From a candidate division WOR-3 bacterium (GTDB lineage: Bacteria; Hydrothermota; Hydrothermia; Hydrothermales; JAJRUZ01): a stretch of 60,215 bases of DNA. Location of the stretch: contig JBDRZL010000012.1 in NCBI GenBank assembly GCA_039803925.1, forward strand, positions 1-60,215, written 5' to 3'. Below the pieces are notes generated by a model, which was not told where the DNA came from, did not search any database, and was given only the letters and a program-made list of their open reading frames with translations. Below, one piece after another: positions 43,065 to 52,122 of this stretch. Position numbers and translations under genes: made by a program. Within the stretch, counting starts at the first letter, position 1; each line of letters starts with the position of its first letter.

Positions 43065-44521
43065 ATTTTGCAAGGAAATACAGACCCCAAAAATTCAGTG
43101 AAGTTATAGGTCAAGAAGTTATTAAAATAACTTTAAAAAATGCAATTATGATGAATAAACTGGGAAATGAGGTTCAGGCTCTTTTGTTTTCTGGACCAAG
43201 GGGAAGCGGAAAAACATCTGTTGCAAGAATTGTTGCAAAGGCTTTGAATTGTGAAAATATAAAGGATGGTGAGCCCTGTGATGAATGTTCTTCTTGTCTT
43301 GAAATAAAAAGAGGAGCATCACTTGATGTTCTTGAAATAGATGGAGCTTCTTACAGGGGTATTCAGGAAGCAAAAAACATAATTGAGATAACTAAACTTG
43401 TACCCACAAAAGCAAAATATAAAGTTTTTATAATTGATGAAGTTCATATGTTTTCAAAGGATGCCTTTAATGCCCTTTTAAAAACCCTTGAAGAACCACC
43501 CAAGAGAGTTTTTTTTATTTTTGCAACTACTGAACTTTATAGGGTCCCTGAAACAATTCAATCAAGGTGTTTAATTTTTGAATTCACTCCCATTCCTGAG
43601 GAAAAAATTTTTGAAAGATTAAAAGAGGTATGTGAAAAAGAAAATATAAAATATGATGAAAAGTCATTAAGATTAATTACAAAAATCTCAGGGGGTAGTC
43701 TGAGGGATTCTTTACAGAATCTTGAAAAAGCACTTTATTTTTCAGGAGGTGTTTTAACAGAGGAGAAAACAAGAATAGTTATAGGATTCTTGCCTCAAGA
43801 AAAAATGGAAAATCTTCTTCTTTTTATTTCAGAAAGAAAAGGAGATGAACTTCTCAAATTCTTAGACGAACTTCTATTCCTTTACACTGAAAAGGACCTT
43901 TTAAGGTCTTTCCTCTTCTTTTTGGAAGATGTCTTGAAGGATATGGAAAAAAATATTTATAAAAGATATTCAAGAAATCTATCAAAAACAGACATTATAA
44001 GATTTATGCAACATATATTTGATGTTGAAAAGATAATTTATTTTATACAGGATCCGAGAATTTTAATTCTACATGCCTTTTACAAGATGCTTTATCTTCC
44101 AAGAAGTTATGAAATTGAGGAAATCCTCGAAAAGGGAGGAGCTTTTGTCTTTTTTGAAAGAAAAGAAGAAAAGGTAAAGGAAGAAACAGAAAATAAAGAA
44201 ACAAAACTTGAAGAAACTCCTTATGAAATCTTTTTACTTGAAATAGAAAATTTTAATAAACTTATTTATACTATTTTCAAAGAAAAAAGTAAAATTGAGG
44301 ATAAAAATATTTACTTAAAAATAAAAGAGGGTATAGAAAGAGAAATAATAGAAAAGGAAAAGGAAAAACTTGAAGAAATGATAAAAAGAATTTTTGGTGA
44401 GAATTTTGAATTAAAAATTGAAGTTGAAAAGAAAGAAAAAGAGAAAACACAAGATCTTGATATAATTAAAAAATTAGAAAATGAGTTTTCCCTTTCTCTT
44501 TTAAAGGAGGAAGAAAAATGA
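43034..44521 (+). CDS. dnaX: DNA polymerase III gamma/tau subunit
   Basis: The ATPase motor of the clamp loader, 495 residues. Walker A is GPRGSGKTSVARI near residue 55; a zinc module CENIKDGEPCDECSSC; Walker B FIIDEVHMFS; NALLKTLEEPP; SRC motif TIQSRCLIF. The C-terminal region is charged and helical (ETEN, KEKEKLEEMIKRIF). It overlaps the end of the upstream mutase by 31 bases and the OsmC gene by 4. Confidence 0.93.
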   Translation: MGEKDKGINLNFARKYRPQKFSEVIGQEVIKITLKNAIMMNKLGNEVQALLFSGPRGSGKTSVARIVAKALNCENIKDGEPCDECSSCLEIKRGASLDVLEIDGASYRGIQEAKNIIEITKLVPTKAKYKVFIIDEVHMFSKDAFNALLKTLEEPPKRVFFIFATTELYRVPETIQSRCLIFEFTPIPEEKIFERLKEVCEKENIKYDEKSLRLITKISGGSLRDSLQNLEKALYFSGGVLTEEKTRIVIGFLPQEKMENLLLFISERKGDELLKFLDELLFLYTEKDLLRSFLFFLEDVLKDMEKNIYKRYSRNLSKTDIIRFMQHIFDVEKIIYFIQDPRILILHAFYKMLYLPRSYEIEEILEKGGAFVFFERKEEKVKEETENKETKLEETPYEIFLLEIENFNKLIYTIFKEKSKIEDKNIYLKIKEGIEREIIEKEKEKLEEMIKRIFGENFELKIEVEKKEKEKTQDLDIIKKLENEFSLSLLKEEEK

Positions 44522-44910
44522 AAGTAACTGTTTTAAATATAGAAGGTCTAAAGTTTAAGGGGATAAATGAAAAAGGAGAGGTAATAATCCTTGACTCAAA
44601 GGAATCAGGTCCTTCACCCATGGAAACCCTTCTAATTGCTCTTGGGGGTTGCACTGGAATGGATGTGGTTTCAATACTTAAAAAGATGAAAGTTAATTAC
44701 ACTTACTTTGGAATGGAAATTGAAGGAATAAGGAGAAATGAACATCCACGCGTTTTTGAAAAAATAAACTTAAAGTATTTTTTTAAAGGTGAAAACCTGG
44801 ATTTAAAAAAAATAAAAAAGGCAATAGAACTTTCTCTTTCCAAATACTGTTCTGTAGCGAATATGCTGAATAAAGTTTCAGAAATAAATTATAAAATAGA
44901 AATAATATGA
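44518..44910 (+). CDS. OsmC-family protein
   Basis: A 130-residue protein with the OsmC/Ohr pattern: SGPSPMETLLIALGGCTGMD near residue 31 holds the first redox Cys, and KYCSVANML near residue 108 holds the second. Such proteins reduce organic hydroperoxides using paired cysteines or have related roles. Stop of dnaX overlaps the ATG by 4 bases. An AAAGGAGGAAG site is upstream. Confidence 0.87.
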   Translation: MKVTVLNIEGLKFKGINEKGEVIILDSKESGPSPMETLLIALGGCTGMDVVSILKKMKVNYTYFGMEIEGIRRNEHPRVFEKINLKYFFKGENLDLKKIKKAIELSLSKYCSVANMLNKVSEINYKIEII

Positions 44911-45122
44911 ATAACCCCACTTTAACTCTTCTTTGGATTTTTTTCGGTTTCCTTTTTCTGCTTTTAACATTTATATCCTGTTCAAAAAAATGGGGCGTTT
45001 TTTCTTTCTATTCATTAATTTGTGCCTATTTTCAGTTTTATGATTTCAACATACTTTTAAATGTTATAATCTTTTTTTCACTTTCACTTATCACTATTTT
45101 TTTACTTAGGAAAGAACTATAA
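44907..45122 (+). CDS. Small two-helix membrane protein
   Basis: A 71-residue protein of unknown family, with hydrophobic segments LLWIFFGFLFLLLTFIS and ILLNVIIFFSLSLITIFLL, the second ending in RKEL. It overlaps the OsmC stop by 4 bases, which supports real translation. The pattern is weakly like the membrane part of NfeD, without certainty. It ends 4 bases from the convergent glycosyltransferase. Confidence 0.5.
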   Translation: MNNPTLTLLWIFFGFLFLLLTFISCSKKWGVFSFYSLICAYFQFYDFNILLNVIIFFSLSLITIFLLRKEL

Positions 45123-45126
45123 AATT

Positions 45127-46002
45127 TTATTTACTGTTTTTGTGAATAAGAGAAATCGCTGAGGATAAGGCTGTTGATGTAACAAACCCAAGATTTAAAA
45201 TAATTCTTGAAAAAAGGTTTATAGAATTATGTTTTTTAAAAAATTTAAAAATTGATTTTCTTAAATAATGTTCAGATTTTAAGCCTAAATATCTCCTTGA
45301 ACCACCATGAAAGTGCACAATTCTTATATCAGGAGCAAAAAATATTTTATATCCCTTTTCCTTCACTCTTAAACATAGGTCAATATCTTCTGCAAAAAGA
45401 AAAAAGCTTTTATCAAATCCTCCTACTAAATTAAAAATTTCTCTTCTTATGCTCATAAAAGCACCAACAACTCCCTCTACCTCACAGGCTTTATTTTCTT
45501 TTTCTAAATCAAGATAAAGAAACTCTCTTGTTACAGGATTATTTTTAAAGATAAAAGAACCAATTGACTTTCTTCCAAACAAAAGATACTTAAACCTGGG
45601 ATACCTCCTACAACTGGGTTGAAAACTTCCATCAGGATATTCAAATCTTGGACCTAAAATTCCTAATTTTTCTTCTTTTTTAAAATATTCTTCAATTTTT
45701 TCAAAGGTTCCTTTTGGAATAACTACATCTGCATTTGAAAAAACAAGTATCTCTCCTTTTGCATATTTAGATCCAAGATTACATCCCCCTCCATAGCCAA
45801 GATTTTTTTTGCTTTCAATATATTTAAACTCAGGGAAAAAATTTTTTGCCTTTTCCAGAGAATTATCTGTTGAATTATTATCAACCACAATAACTTCACT
45901 TTCAAAATTCTTAACATTTTGAAAATTTAATTTTATGGAACGTAAAGTGTAAGGAAGATATTCCCCGCTATTAAAATTAACTACAATTACTGAAAATTTC
46001 AC
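45127..46002 (-). CDS. Family 2 glycosyltransferase
   Basis: A 291-residue GT-A enzyme. The N-terminal SVIVVNFNSGEYLPYTLRS and VVDNNSTDNS bind the nucleotide sugar; NLGYGGGCNLG, FSNADVVIP contains the DxD-like motif, and FFLFAEDIDLCLRVKEKG is the acceptor or catalytic region. It resembles rhamnosyl transferases of surface polysaccharide synthesis. It follows bactofilin with a 4-base overlap. Substrate unknown. Confidence 0.88.
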   Translation of the reverse strand: MKFSVIVVNFNSGEYLPYTLRSIKLNFQNVKNFESEVIVVDNNSTDNSLEKAKNFFPEFKYIESKKNLGYGGGCNLGSKYAKGEILVFSNADVVIPKGTFEKIEEYFKKEEKLGILGPRFEYPDGSFQPSCRRYPRFKYLLFGRKSIGSFIFKNNPVTREFLYLDLEKENKACEVEGVVGAFMSIRREIFNLVGGFDKSFFLFAEDIDLCLRVKEKGYKIFFAPDIRIVHFHGGSRRYLGLKSEHYLRKSIFKFFKKHNSINLFSRIILNLGFVTSTALSSAISLIHKNSK

Positions 46003-46379
46003 TTCTCTTCCTTATGTTTTACCTCTTTAATTTTTTCCATCTTTTCATCCATGAGACACTTACCGTTGAATATAACACCATCCTCTACAATAAGTCCCTT
46101 ACAGTAAAGTTCACCATCAAATCTTGCACTCTTTTCCAGGTGAGCTTTTCCCTCGACAGTTAATTTACCTGAAAAAATCCCCCCAATTTTTACATTTTTT
46201 GCCTTAGCTTCTTGCACTCTAACTTTTCCACTCAATCCTATAATCAATATATCCTTTGTCTCAATGTTTCCTTCAAATTCTCCGTCAATCCTTATTCCTC
46301 CTCTTGCTTTTATTTCACCTTTTAGATATGTAGTTTCACCTATATGGGTATCTACCTGTGGTGTTGGTTCTTTATTCAT
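45999..46379 (-). CDS. Bactofilin (DUF583)
   Basis: A 126-residue protein whose middle is a parallel beta-helix, recognised by repeats such as THIGETTYLKGEIKARGG, IRIDGEFEGNIETKDILIIG and ISGKL-type turns (KIGGIFSGKLTVEGKAHL). Bactofilins polymerise into cytoskeletal filaments and often scaffold cell-wall or polysaccharide enzymes. The adjacent glycosyltransferase and mutase fit that role. Confidence 0.9.
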   Translation of the reverse strand: MNKEPTPQVDTHIGETTYLKGEIKARGGIRIDGEFEGNIETKDILIIGLSGKVRVQEAKAKNVKIGGIFSGKLTVEGKAHLEKSARFDGELYCKGLIVEDGVIFNGKCLMDEKMEKIKEVKHKEEK

Positions 46380-46395
46380 CTTTTATTCTAATTTT

Positions 46396-47781
46396 TTAAG
46401 GAATTGAACCTATTTTGACTTCTTCAAATTTCGAAAGTTCTTCAAGAATCAAATTTTTTATTTCTTCCATCCTTTCAGGAGTTTTACCTTCAAATCTTAA
46501 AACAAGAACAGGTTGAGTATTAGAAGCTCTCACAAGACCAAAACCATCAGAAAAATTTATTCTAACTCCATCAATATCCATTATTTTATACTTTTTAGAA
46601 AATTTCTTTTTAAGTTTTTCAACAACTTTAAACTTGAACTCATCAGGACAATCAACTCTTATTTCCGGTGTTGAATAATAGTAAGGTATTTCATCAACAA
46701 GTTCTGAAACCTTTTTTCCAAAAGTGTCAAGCACCTCTATAAATCTTAAGGAAGCATAAATTGCATCATCAAATCCAAAAAATCTATCATTGAAGAAAAG
46801 GTGTCCTGACATCTCACCGGCAAGGGGAGCATTTTCCTCCCTTAATTTTGCCTTTATCAGAGAATGTCCTGTTTTCCAGATAAGAGGTTCTCCACCTAAA
46901 TTTTTTATATACTCATAAACTCCCTGAGAACATTTAACATCAAATATAATTTTACTGCCTCTTCTTTCCTCAAGAACCTTCTTTGAAAGAATAGCAAGTA
47001 TTTTATCTCCATAAATTATTCTTAATTTCTCATCAATAACTCCGAATCTATCACCGTCACCATCAAAACCAAAACCTGCTGTAAAATTCTTTTCCTCTCT
47101 CATAAAGTTTTTAAGATCTTCCATATACTTTTCCACAGTAGGGTCAGGAAGATGATTTGGAAAATTACCATCCGGTTCCATATAAATTCCCTTAAAACTT
47201 ATTTTAAATTCCTTATAGAGCTTTTCAATCACAGGTCCACAAGTTCCGTTACCAGGGTCAACGAGAATTCTATATTTCTCAGGATCCCATATTCTCACTC
47301 TTTCCTTTATTTCCTTAATGTATTCATAAACTATATCCTCTCTTATCCATCTTTTACCATGGCCCTCTGAATATTCTCCCTTTTCAATTATTTCTCTTAT
47401 TTTTTGAATTTCCTTACCATAAATTGTTTCTTTTCCACACATTATTTTTATACCATTGAATTCCTTTGGATTATGACTTCCAGTAATTTCAATTCCACCA
47501 TCAAGACCGAATTTAAAAACTGAAAAATATAAGAGGGGAGTTGGAACCATACCTATGTCTATGACATTTAAACCAGACTTCAAAAAAGCATCAAGAAGAA
47601 CTTCACTTATCCTTGGAGAGGAAAGTCTTGCATCCCTTCCAAGAGATATGGTTTTACCACCTTTAGAGATTAAATAACTTGCAATAGCCTTACCTATGTG
47701 CCAGACATTTTCATCTATCAAATCTTCATCAGCAATACCTCTTATATCATATTCCCGGAAAATGAAGGGATTTATCTTCAT
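46396..47781 (-). CDS. manB: Phosphomannomutase/phosphoglucomutase (ManB/AlgC type)
   Basis: A 461-residue alpha-D-phosphohexomutase. FREYDIRGIADEDL opens it; the catalytic serine loop is TGSHNPKEFNGIK, the Mg loop FDGDGDRFGV, the sugar loop GEMSGHLFF and the phosphate loop RASNTQPVLVLRF. It interconverts mannose- or glucose-1- and 6-phosphates. It is one of two such mutases here; this one resembles AlgC. It heads a small operon with bactofilin and GT2. Confidence 0.92.
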   Translation of the reverse strand: MKINPFIFREYDIRGIADEDLIDENVWHIGKAIASYLISKGGKTISLGRDARLSSPRISEVLLDAFLKSGLNVIDIGMVPTPLLYFSVFKFGLDGGIEITGSHNPKEFNGIKIMCGKETIYGKEIQKIREIIEKGEYSEGHGKRWIREDIVYEYIKEIKERVRIWDPEKYRILVDPGNGTCGPVIEKLYKEFKISFKGIYMEPDGNFPNHLPDPTVEKYMEDLKNFMREEKNFTAGFGFDGDGDRFGVIDEKLRIIYGDKILAILSKKVLEERRGSKIIFDVKCSQGVYEYIKNLGGEPLIWKTGHSLIKAKLREENAPLAGEMSGHLFFNDRFFGFDDAIYASLRFIEVLDTFGKKVSELVDEIPYYYSTPEIRVDCPDEFKFKVVEKLKKKFSKKYKIMDIDGVRINFSDGFGLVRASNTQPVLVLRFEGKTPERMEEIKNLILEELSKFEEVKIGSIP

Positions 47782-47848
47782 AGATTTATTTTAAAATAAA
47801 AAACCATAAAAAGAAAAATTAAAAAGAGTTTATGTTAAAATATTAATA

Positions 47849-49117
47849 ATGGAAAAAATACTTGTAATTGGAAGCGGTGCAAGGGAACATGCTCTTTCTT
47901 ATTCACTTATTAAAAAGGGACACGATGTATATGTGATTCCTGGAAATGATGGAATGAAAGAAGGTATTAAAATTTTTCCTGAAATTAAAATTGACTTTGA
48001 AAAAATTAAAGATTTTTTGAAAAGAGAAAAAATAAAATATGTTTTAGTTGGACCTGAAGAGCCTCTTGTAAAGGGTATCAAGGATTATCTCAAAGATACT
48101 GCCTTTGTATATGGACCATCCAAAAAAGAAGCACTCTTAGAAGGGGAAAAAACTTTTGCCAAAGAATTTATGGCTGAATACGGAATACCTACTGCTAATT
48201 TTGAAATTTTTGATGAATCCTCCAAAGCACATAAGTATATTGAAAAAAGGAAAGCACCACTTGTAGTAAAAGCAAGTGGTCTTGCACTTGGAAAAGGAAG
48301 CATTGTATGTAAAAATGAAAAAGAGGCCCATGAAGCAGTTAAAAAAATTATGGAGGAAAAAGTTTTCGGAGAAGCAGGAAATTTATGTGTAATAGAGGAT
48401 TTTCTTGAAGGAATTGAAATTTCTCTTATTATTTCAGTTAGCGGTGATGAATATTTAAGTTTTATTCCTTCCCAGGATCACAAGAGAATATTTGATAATG
48501 ACGAGGGTCCAAATACAGGTGGTATGGGAGCATATGCACCTTGCCCCTTTGTGAAAGAGTCTCTATTAGAAGAAATTGAAGAAAAGATTATTAAAAGAAC
48601 TATTAAGGGAATGGTAAATAGGGGATTTGAATATCAGGGCTTTCTTTATTTTGGACTTATGCTTACAGAAAAAGGTCCTTATGTTCTTGAATATAATGTG
48701 AGAATGGGAGATCCAGAGGGAGAGGTCCTTCTATATCTCCTTGACACAGATCTATTTGAAATTATGGAGCTTACAAGAAAATTTAAAATTGGTAAATTAA
48801 AAAAACTTAAATTCAGGGAAGGTTACGCTACCTATGTGGTTCTTGCCTCAAAAGGTTATCCAGGGGAATATGAAAAAGGTAAATTAATAGAAGGATGGGA
48901 AAAAGTTGACTCCGAAGATAGAAAGGTTTTTTTTGCTGGTGTAAAAGAAATTGATGGGAAACTTTACACTAATGGAGGAAGGGTTATGGGAGTTTTAGGT
49001 TATGGAAAAAATCTTTTAGAATCAATTGAAAAAGCTTATGAAGGAGTAAATTTTGTAAATTTTGAAGGTATGCATTATAGGAAGGATATAGGCAAAAAGG
49101 GTTTAATCCCCTTTTAA
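47849..49117 (+). CDS. purD: Phosphoribosylamine-glycine ligase
   Basis: Second step of purine synthesis, an ATP-grasp enzyme of 422 residues. The N-terminal IGSGAREHALSY, GPEEPLVKG, the ATP-grasp VKASGLALGKGS, GPNTGGMGAYAPC and EYNVRMGDPEGE are all found. TAAAAT lies 7 bases before the ATG, so it may be leaderless. It is followed 22 bases on by ferritin. Confidence 0.95.
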   Translation: MEKILVIGSGAREHALSYSLIKKGHDVYVIPGNDGMKEGIKIFPEIKIDFEKIKDFLKREKIKYVLVGPEEPLVKGIKDYLKDTAFVYGPSKKEALLEGEKTFAKEFMAEYGIPTANFEIFDESSKAHKYIEKRKAPLVVKASGLALGKGSIVCKNEKEAHEAVKKIMEEKVFGEAGNLCVIEDFLEGIEISLIISVSGDEYLSFIPSQDHKRIFDNDEGPNTGGMGAYAPCPFVKESLLEEIEEKIIKRTIKGMVNRGFEYQGFLYFGLMLTEKGPYVLEYNVRMGDPEGEVLLYLLDTDLFEIMELTRKFKIGKLKKLKFREGYATYVVLASKGYPGEYEKGKLIEGWEKVDSEDRKVFFAGVKEIDGKLYTNGGRVMGVLGYGKNLLESIEKAYEGVNFVNFEGMHYRKDIGKKGLIPF

Positions 49118-49139
49118 ATTTAACCTGGGAGGGTATAAA

Positions 49140-49652
49140 ATGGATAAAAACATTTTAAAGGCTTTAAATGATCAGATGATAAGAGAATTTTTCTCATCCT
49201 ATCTTTATCTTTCAATGGCTGCCTGGTTTGAAAAGGAAAACTTAAAGGGCTTTTCTAAATGGATGAAGGTTCAGGCATGGGAAGAACTTGGGCATGCAAT
49301 GAAATTTTTTGAATTTATAACAGAAAGGGGAGAAAAACCTGAGCTTGAAAAATTAGAAAAACCAAAAGTAAATTGGAATTCACCCCTTGAAGTTTTTGAG
49401 GATGCTTATGAGCATGAGAAATTTATAACAAAAAATATACATGAACTTTATAAATCGGCTGAAGAACTAAATGACTACCCCACAAAAATTTTCTTACATT
49501 GGTTTATAGAAGAACAGGTAGAAGAGGAAAATCAAACTCTAACAATTCTTGATACTCTTAAAAAAATAGAAAAATCAACATCAGCTTTATACCATCTTGA
49601 CTATAAACTTTCAAAAAGGGAATTTAAAAAACTAAATTTGAAACAAGAATAA
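49140..49652 (+). CDS. ftnA: Ferritin
   Basis: A 170-residue iron store protein with four helices. Ferroxidase ligands lie in EFFSSYLYLSMAAWFE, QAWEELGHAMKFF and WFIEEQVEEE. It oxidises Fe(II) and stores it as mineral. A GGGAGGG site lies 7 bases before ATG. It could be controlled by the DtxR-like protein encoded at 8.4 kb, but no site similar to the candidate operators is evident upstream. Confidence 0.94.
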   Translation: MDKNILKALNDQMIREFFSSYLYLSMAAWFEKENLKGFSKWMKVQAWEELGHAMKFFEFITERGEKPELEKLEKPKVNWNSPLEVFEDAYEHEKFITKNIHELYKSAEELNDYPTKIFLHWFIEEQVEEENQTLTILDTLKKIEKSTSALYHLDYKLSKREFKKLNLKQE

Positions 49653-49658
49653 AAATTA

Positions 49659-51326
49659 ATGAAAAAAAGGAGATGGTTTTTAAAAACAGATAGAATTCCT
49701 TCAAGGGAAAATTTGCTTAATTTTTTACTTGAAATAAGAGAAATAGAGGATAAGGAAAGTTTTTTAAATCCTGAACTTTCCTATATATATTCACATTTTA
49801 AATTAAAGGGGGTTCATGAATCAGCAATAAAATTAAAAGAAGCAATAGAAAAAAATGAAAGGATAGGGCTCTATTTAGATTATGATGTAGACGGAATAAC
49901 AGGTGGAGCGCTTTTGTACAGAAATCTAAAAAAATTCGGAGTAGAACCAGAAGTAAAGCTCCCGAACCGTTTAAAAGAGGGCTACGGTGTTCAAATTGAA
50001 GGTTTAAAGGAATTAAAAGATAAAGGCGTAAAACTCGTTATTACCGTTGATTCAGGAATAAGAGCCTTTGAAGCAGCCGAATGGGCATTTAAAAACAATA
50101 TTGATCTTATCATTACTGACCACCATGTTCCTTCAAAAGAACTTCCTCCTGCCTTTTCAATAATAAATCCACATATCAATTATCCTTTTAAGTATCTTTC
50201 AGGTGTTGGAGTAGTATTTAAATTTTTACTTTATTTTAATGAAATTATGGGAAGAAATATAAAAGAACTTTTATGGGACCTTGATCTTGTTGCTCTTGGA
50301 ACAGTTGCTGATATTGTTCCACTTGTATCTGAAAACAGAGTTTTTACCTATCTTGGAATGAAAGTTTTAGAAAAATCAAAAAAGGTGGGTATTAGAGCAC
50401 TAAAAAAAATTTCAGGAAGAGAAGAAAATTTAAGAACAAAAGATATCGCCTTTATACTTGCACCGAGACTCAATTCAGCTGGAAGAATAAGTGATGCAAT
50501 ATTATCCTTTAAACTTCTTGTATCCAAAGAAAGAGAAGAAGTTATAGAAATAGCAAAAAAACTTGAAAAACTTAATAAAGAAAGACAGAAGGAACAGGAA
50601 AAAATCTTAAAAGAAGTGATTTCAATTATTGAAAAAGAAGAAAAAAATAAAGATTACTTTATTGTAGTAAAAGGGAAAGATTTTCATCCAGGTGTAATAG
50701 GAATTGTATCATCAAAAATTACCGAAAAATATTCAAGACCTTCAATTGTTTTCACAGAGGAGGGTGATATTTTAAGGGGTTCTGCAAGGGGAGTAAAAAA
50801 TTTAAATCTTATGGAAATACTTGATAAACTGAGTGACATAATTATTGAATACGGCGGGCACAAAAGTGCTGCAGGTCTTAAGATTTATAAAAGGGACTAT
50901 GAAAAATTTGAAGAAAGGATAAATACAATAACTTCCCTTTTAGTTAAAGAGGAAGATTTAGAGCCTGAAATTGAAATTGATGCAAAATTTCCTATAGATG
51001 AATGGGATATAAATCTTTATAAAGAAGTTATAGAAAAACTTGAACCCTTTGGTGAAGGTAACCCCAAACCAGTTTTTCTTGAGGAAGAAGTTTTCTGTAT
51101 GGGTAACATAAAGCTAAGAAAAAATAAACACCTTGATTTTTACATAGGCAAAAATGGGAAATTCTTCAGAGCCTTTGTTCCTGAAAGACCTGATGTTTAT
51201 AATAGAATAATATCAGGAAAAACAAAAATTTCTGTTATTTATACACCTGAAATTGATTATTATTCAAAAAATAAAAATTTATTTTTTAAAATTTTAGATC
51301 TTGATATTAAAGATGAAAGATTTTAA
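49659..51326 (+). CDS. recJ: Single-stranded DNA exonuclease RecJ
   Basis: A 555-residue DHH-family 5'-3' exonuclease for recombination and mismatch repair. Motifs: DYDVDGITGGALLYR near residue 74, TVDSGIRAFEAA, LIITDHHVPSKELP, the DHHA1 region YGGHKSAAG and a C-terminal OB-fold. It starts 6 bases after ferritin. The end overlaps the following SDR gene by 14 bases. Confidence 0.94.
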   Translation: MKKRRWFLKTDRIPSRENLLNFLLEIREIEDKESFLNPELSYIYSHFKLKGVHESAIKLKEAIEKNERIGLYLDYDVDGITGGALLYRNLKKFGVEPEVKLPNRLKEGYGVQIEGLKELKDKGVKLVITVDSGIRAFEAAEWAFKNNIDLIITDHHVPSKELPPAFSIINPHINYPFKYLSGVGVVFKFLLYFNEIMGRNIKELLWDLDLVALGTVADIVPLVSENRVFTYLGMKVLEKSKKVGIRALKKISGREENLRTKDIAFILAPRLNSAGRISDAILSFKLLVSKEREEVIEIAKKLEKLNKERQKEQEKILKEVISIIEKEEKNKDYFIVVKGKDFHPGVIGIVSSKITEKYSRPSIVFTEEGDILRGSARGVKNLNLMEILDKLSDIIIEYGGHKSAAGLKIYKRDYEKFEERINTITSLLVKEEDLEPEIEIDAKFPIDEWDINLYKEVIEKLEPFGEGNPKPVFLEEEVFCMGNIKLRKNKHLDFYIGKNGKFFRAFVPERPDVYNRIISGKTKISVIYTPEIDYYSKNKNLFFKILDLDIKDERF

Positions 51327-52122
51327 AAACAAAAATTTTTTAATAACAGGTGCTTCCTCAGGTCTTGGAAAAGCACTTGCTTATAAAATTGCAAAAGAAG
51401 GCGGTAACATTTTAATTGGTTCAAGAAAAAGAGAAATTCTTGAAAATATTAAAGAAGAAATTCTTTCAAAATATAATGTTAAGGTTGAAACCTTCTTTTT
51501 AGATGTTACTGATGAAAATAGTGTTAAAAATTTTATTTTTGTAGCACTGGAAAGTTTTGACAGTATAGATTGTCTTATAAATAATGCTGGAATGGGTTTA
51601 TATTCAAAAATTGAAGATGTAACAAAGGAAGATTTTCAAAAATTATTTGACCTTAATGTTAAAGGAATTTTCTTTCTAACAAGAGAAGTTATTCCCTACA
51701 TGAAAAAACAAGGGAAAGGAATTATTGTAAATGTTTCCTCCCTTGCCGGTTATGTAGGAACTCCCTATATGAGCATATATGCAGCAACAAAATTTGCAGT
51801 TCGCGGTTTTACTGATTCTTTAAGAAGGGAATTAAAACCTTTTAGGATTAAAGTTATTGGTGTTTATCCTGGTCCCTTTGAATCAAACTTTTTTAAAAAT
51901 GCAATAAATAAAATTGGAGCCCAGAATGTTTCAAAAAATAAATTGATGTGGTCTAACTCAGAAAAGGTTGCAGAGAAAATTATAGAAGGTATTAAAAAAG
52001 GCAAAAAGAATATATACATAAAACCCCTATGGAAAGTAATTGCTAAAATGCATGATAATATTCCCTTTTTATTTGACCTTTTCCTTTCCTCAAATAAATA
52101 TTATAAAAATTTTGAAAATTAA
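51313..52122 (+). CDS. Short-chain dehydrogenase/reductase
   Basis: A 269-residue Rossmann enzyme. The cofactor motif is TGASSGLGKALA, NNAGMGLY the structural motif, NVSSLAGYVG contains the catalytic Ser, and YAATKFAVRGF the Tyr-Lys pair. The C-terminal half contains VYPGPFESNFF, as in classical SDRs of fatty-acid-like reductases. I used the ATG at 51313 rather than the TTG at 51301. It ends 3 bases into a convergent glycosyltransferase gene. Substrate unknown. Confidence 0.85.
   Translation: MKDFKNKNFLITGASSGLGKALAYKIAKEGGNILIGSRKREILENIKEEILSKYNVKVETFFLDVTDENSVKNFIFVALESFDSIDCLINNAGMGLYSKIEDVTKEDFQKLFDLNVKGIFFLTREVIPYMKKQGKGIIVNVSSLAGYVGTPYMSIYAATKFAVRGFTDSLRRELKPFRIKVIGVYPGPFESNFFKNAINKIGAQNVSKNKLMWSNSEKVAEKIIEGIKKGKKNIYIKPLWKVIAKMHDNIPFLFDLFLSSNKYYKNFEN

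Noticed and set aside
45252-45434. 60-residue plus-strand frame within the GT2 gene
   Set aside because: Antisense shadow with low-complexity sequence and no ribosome site.
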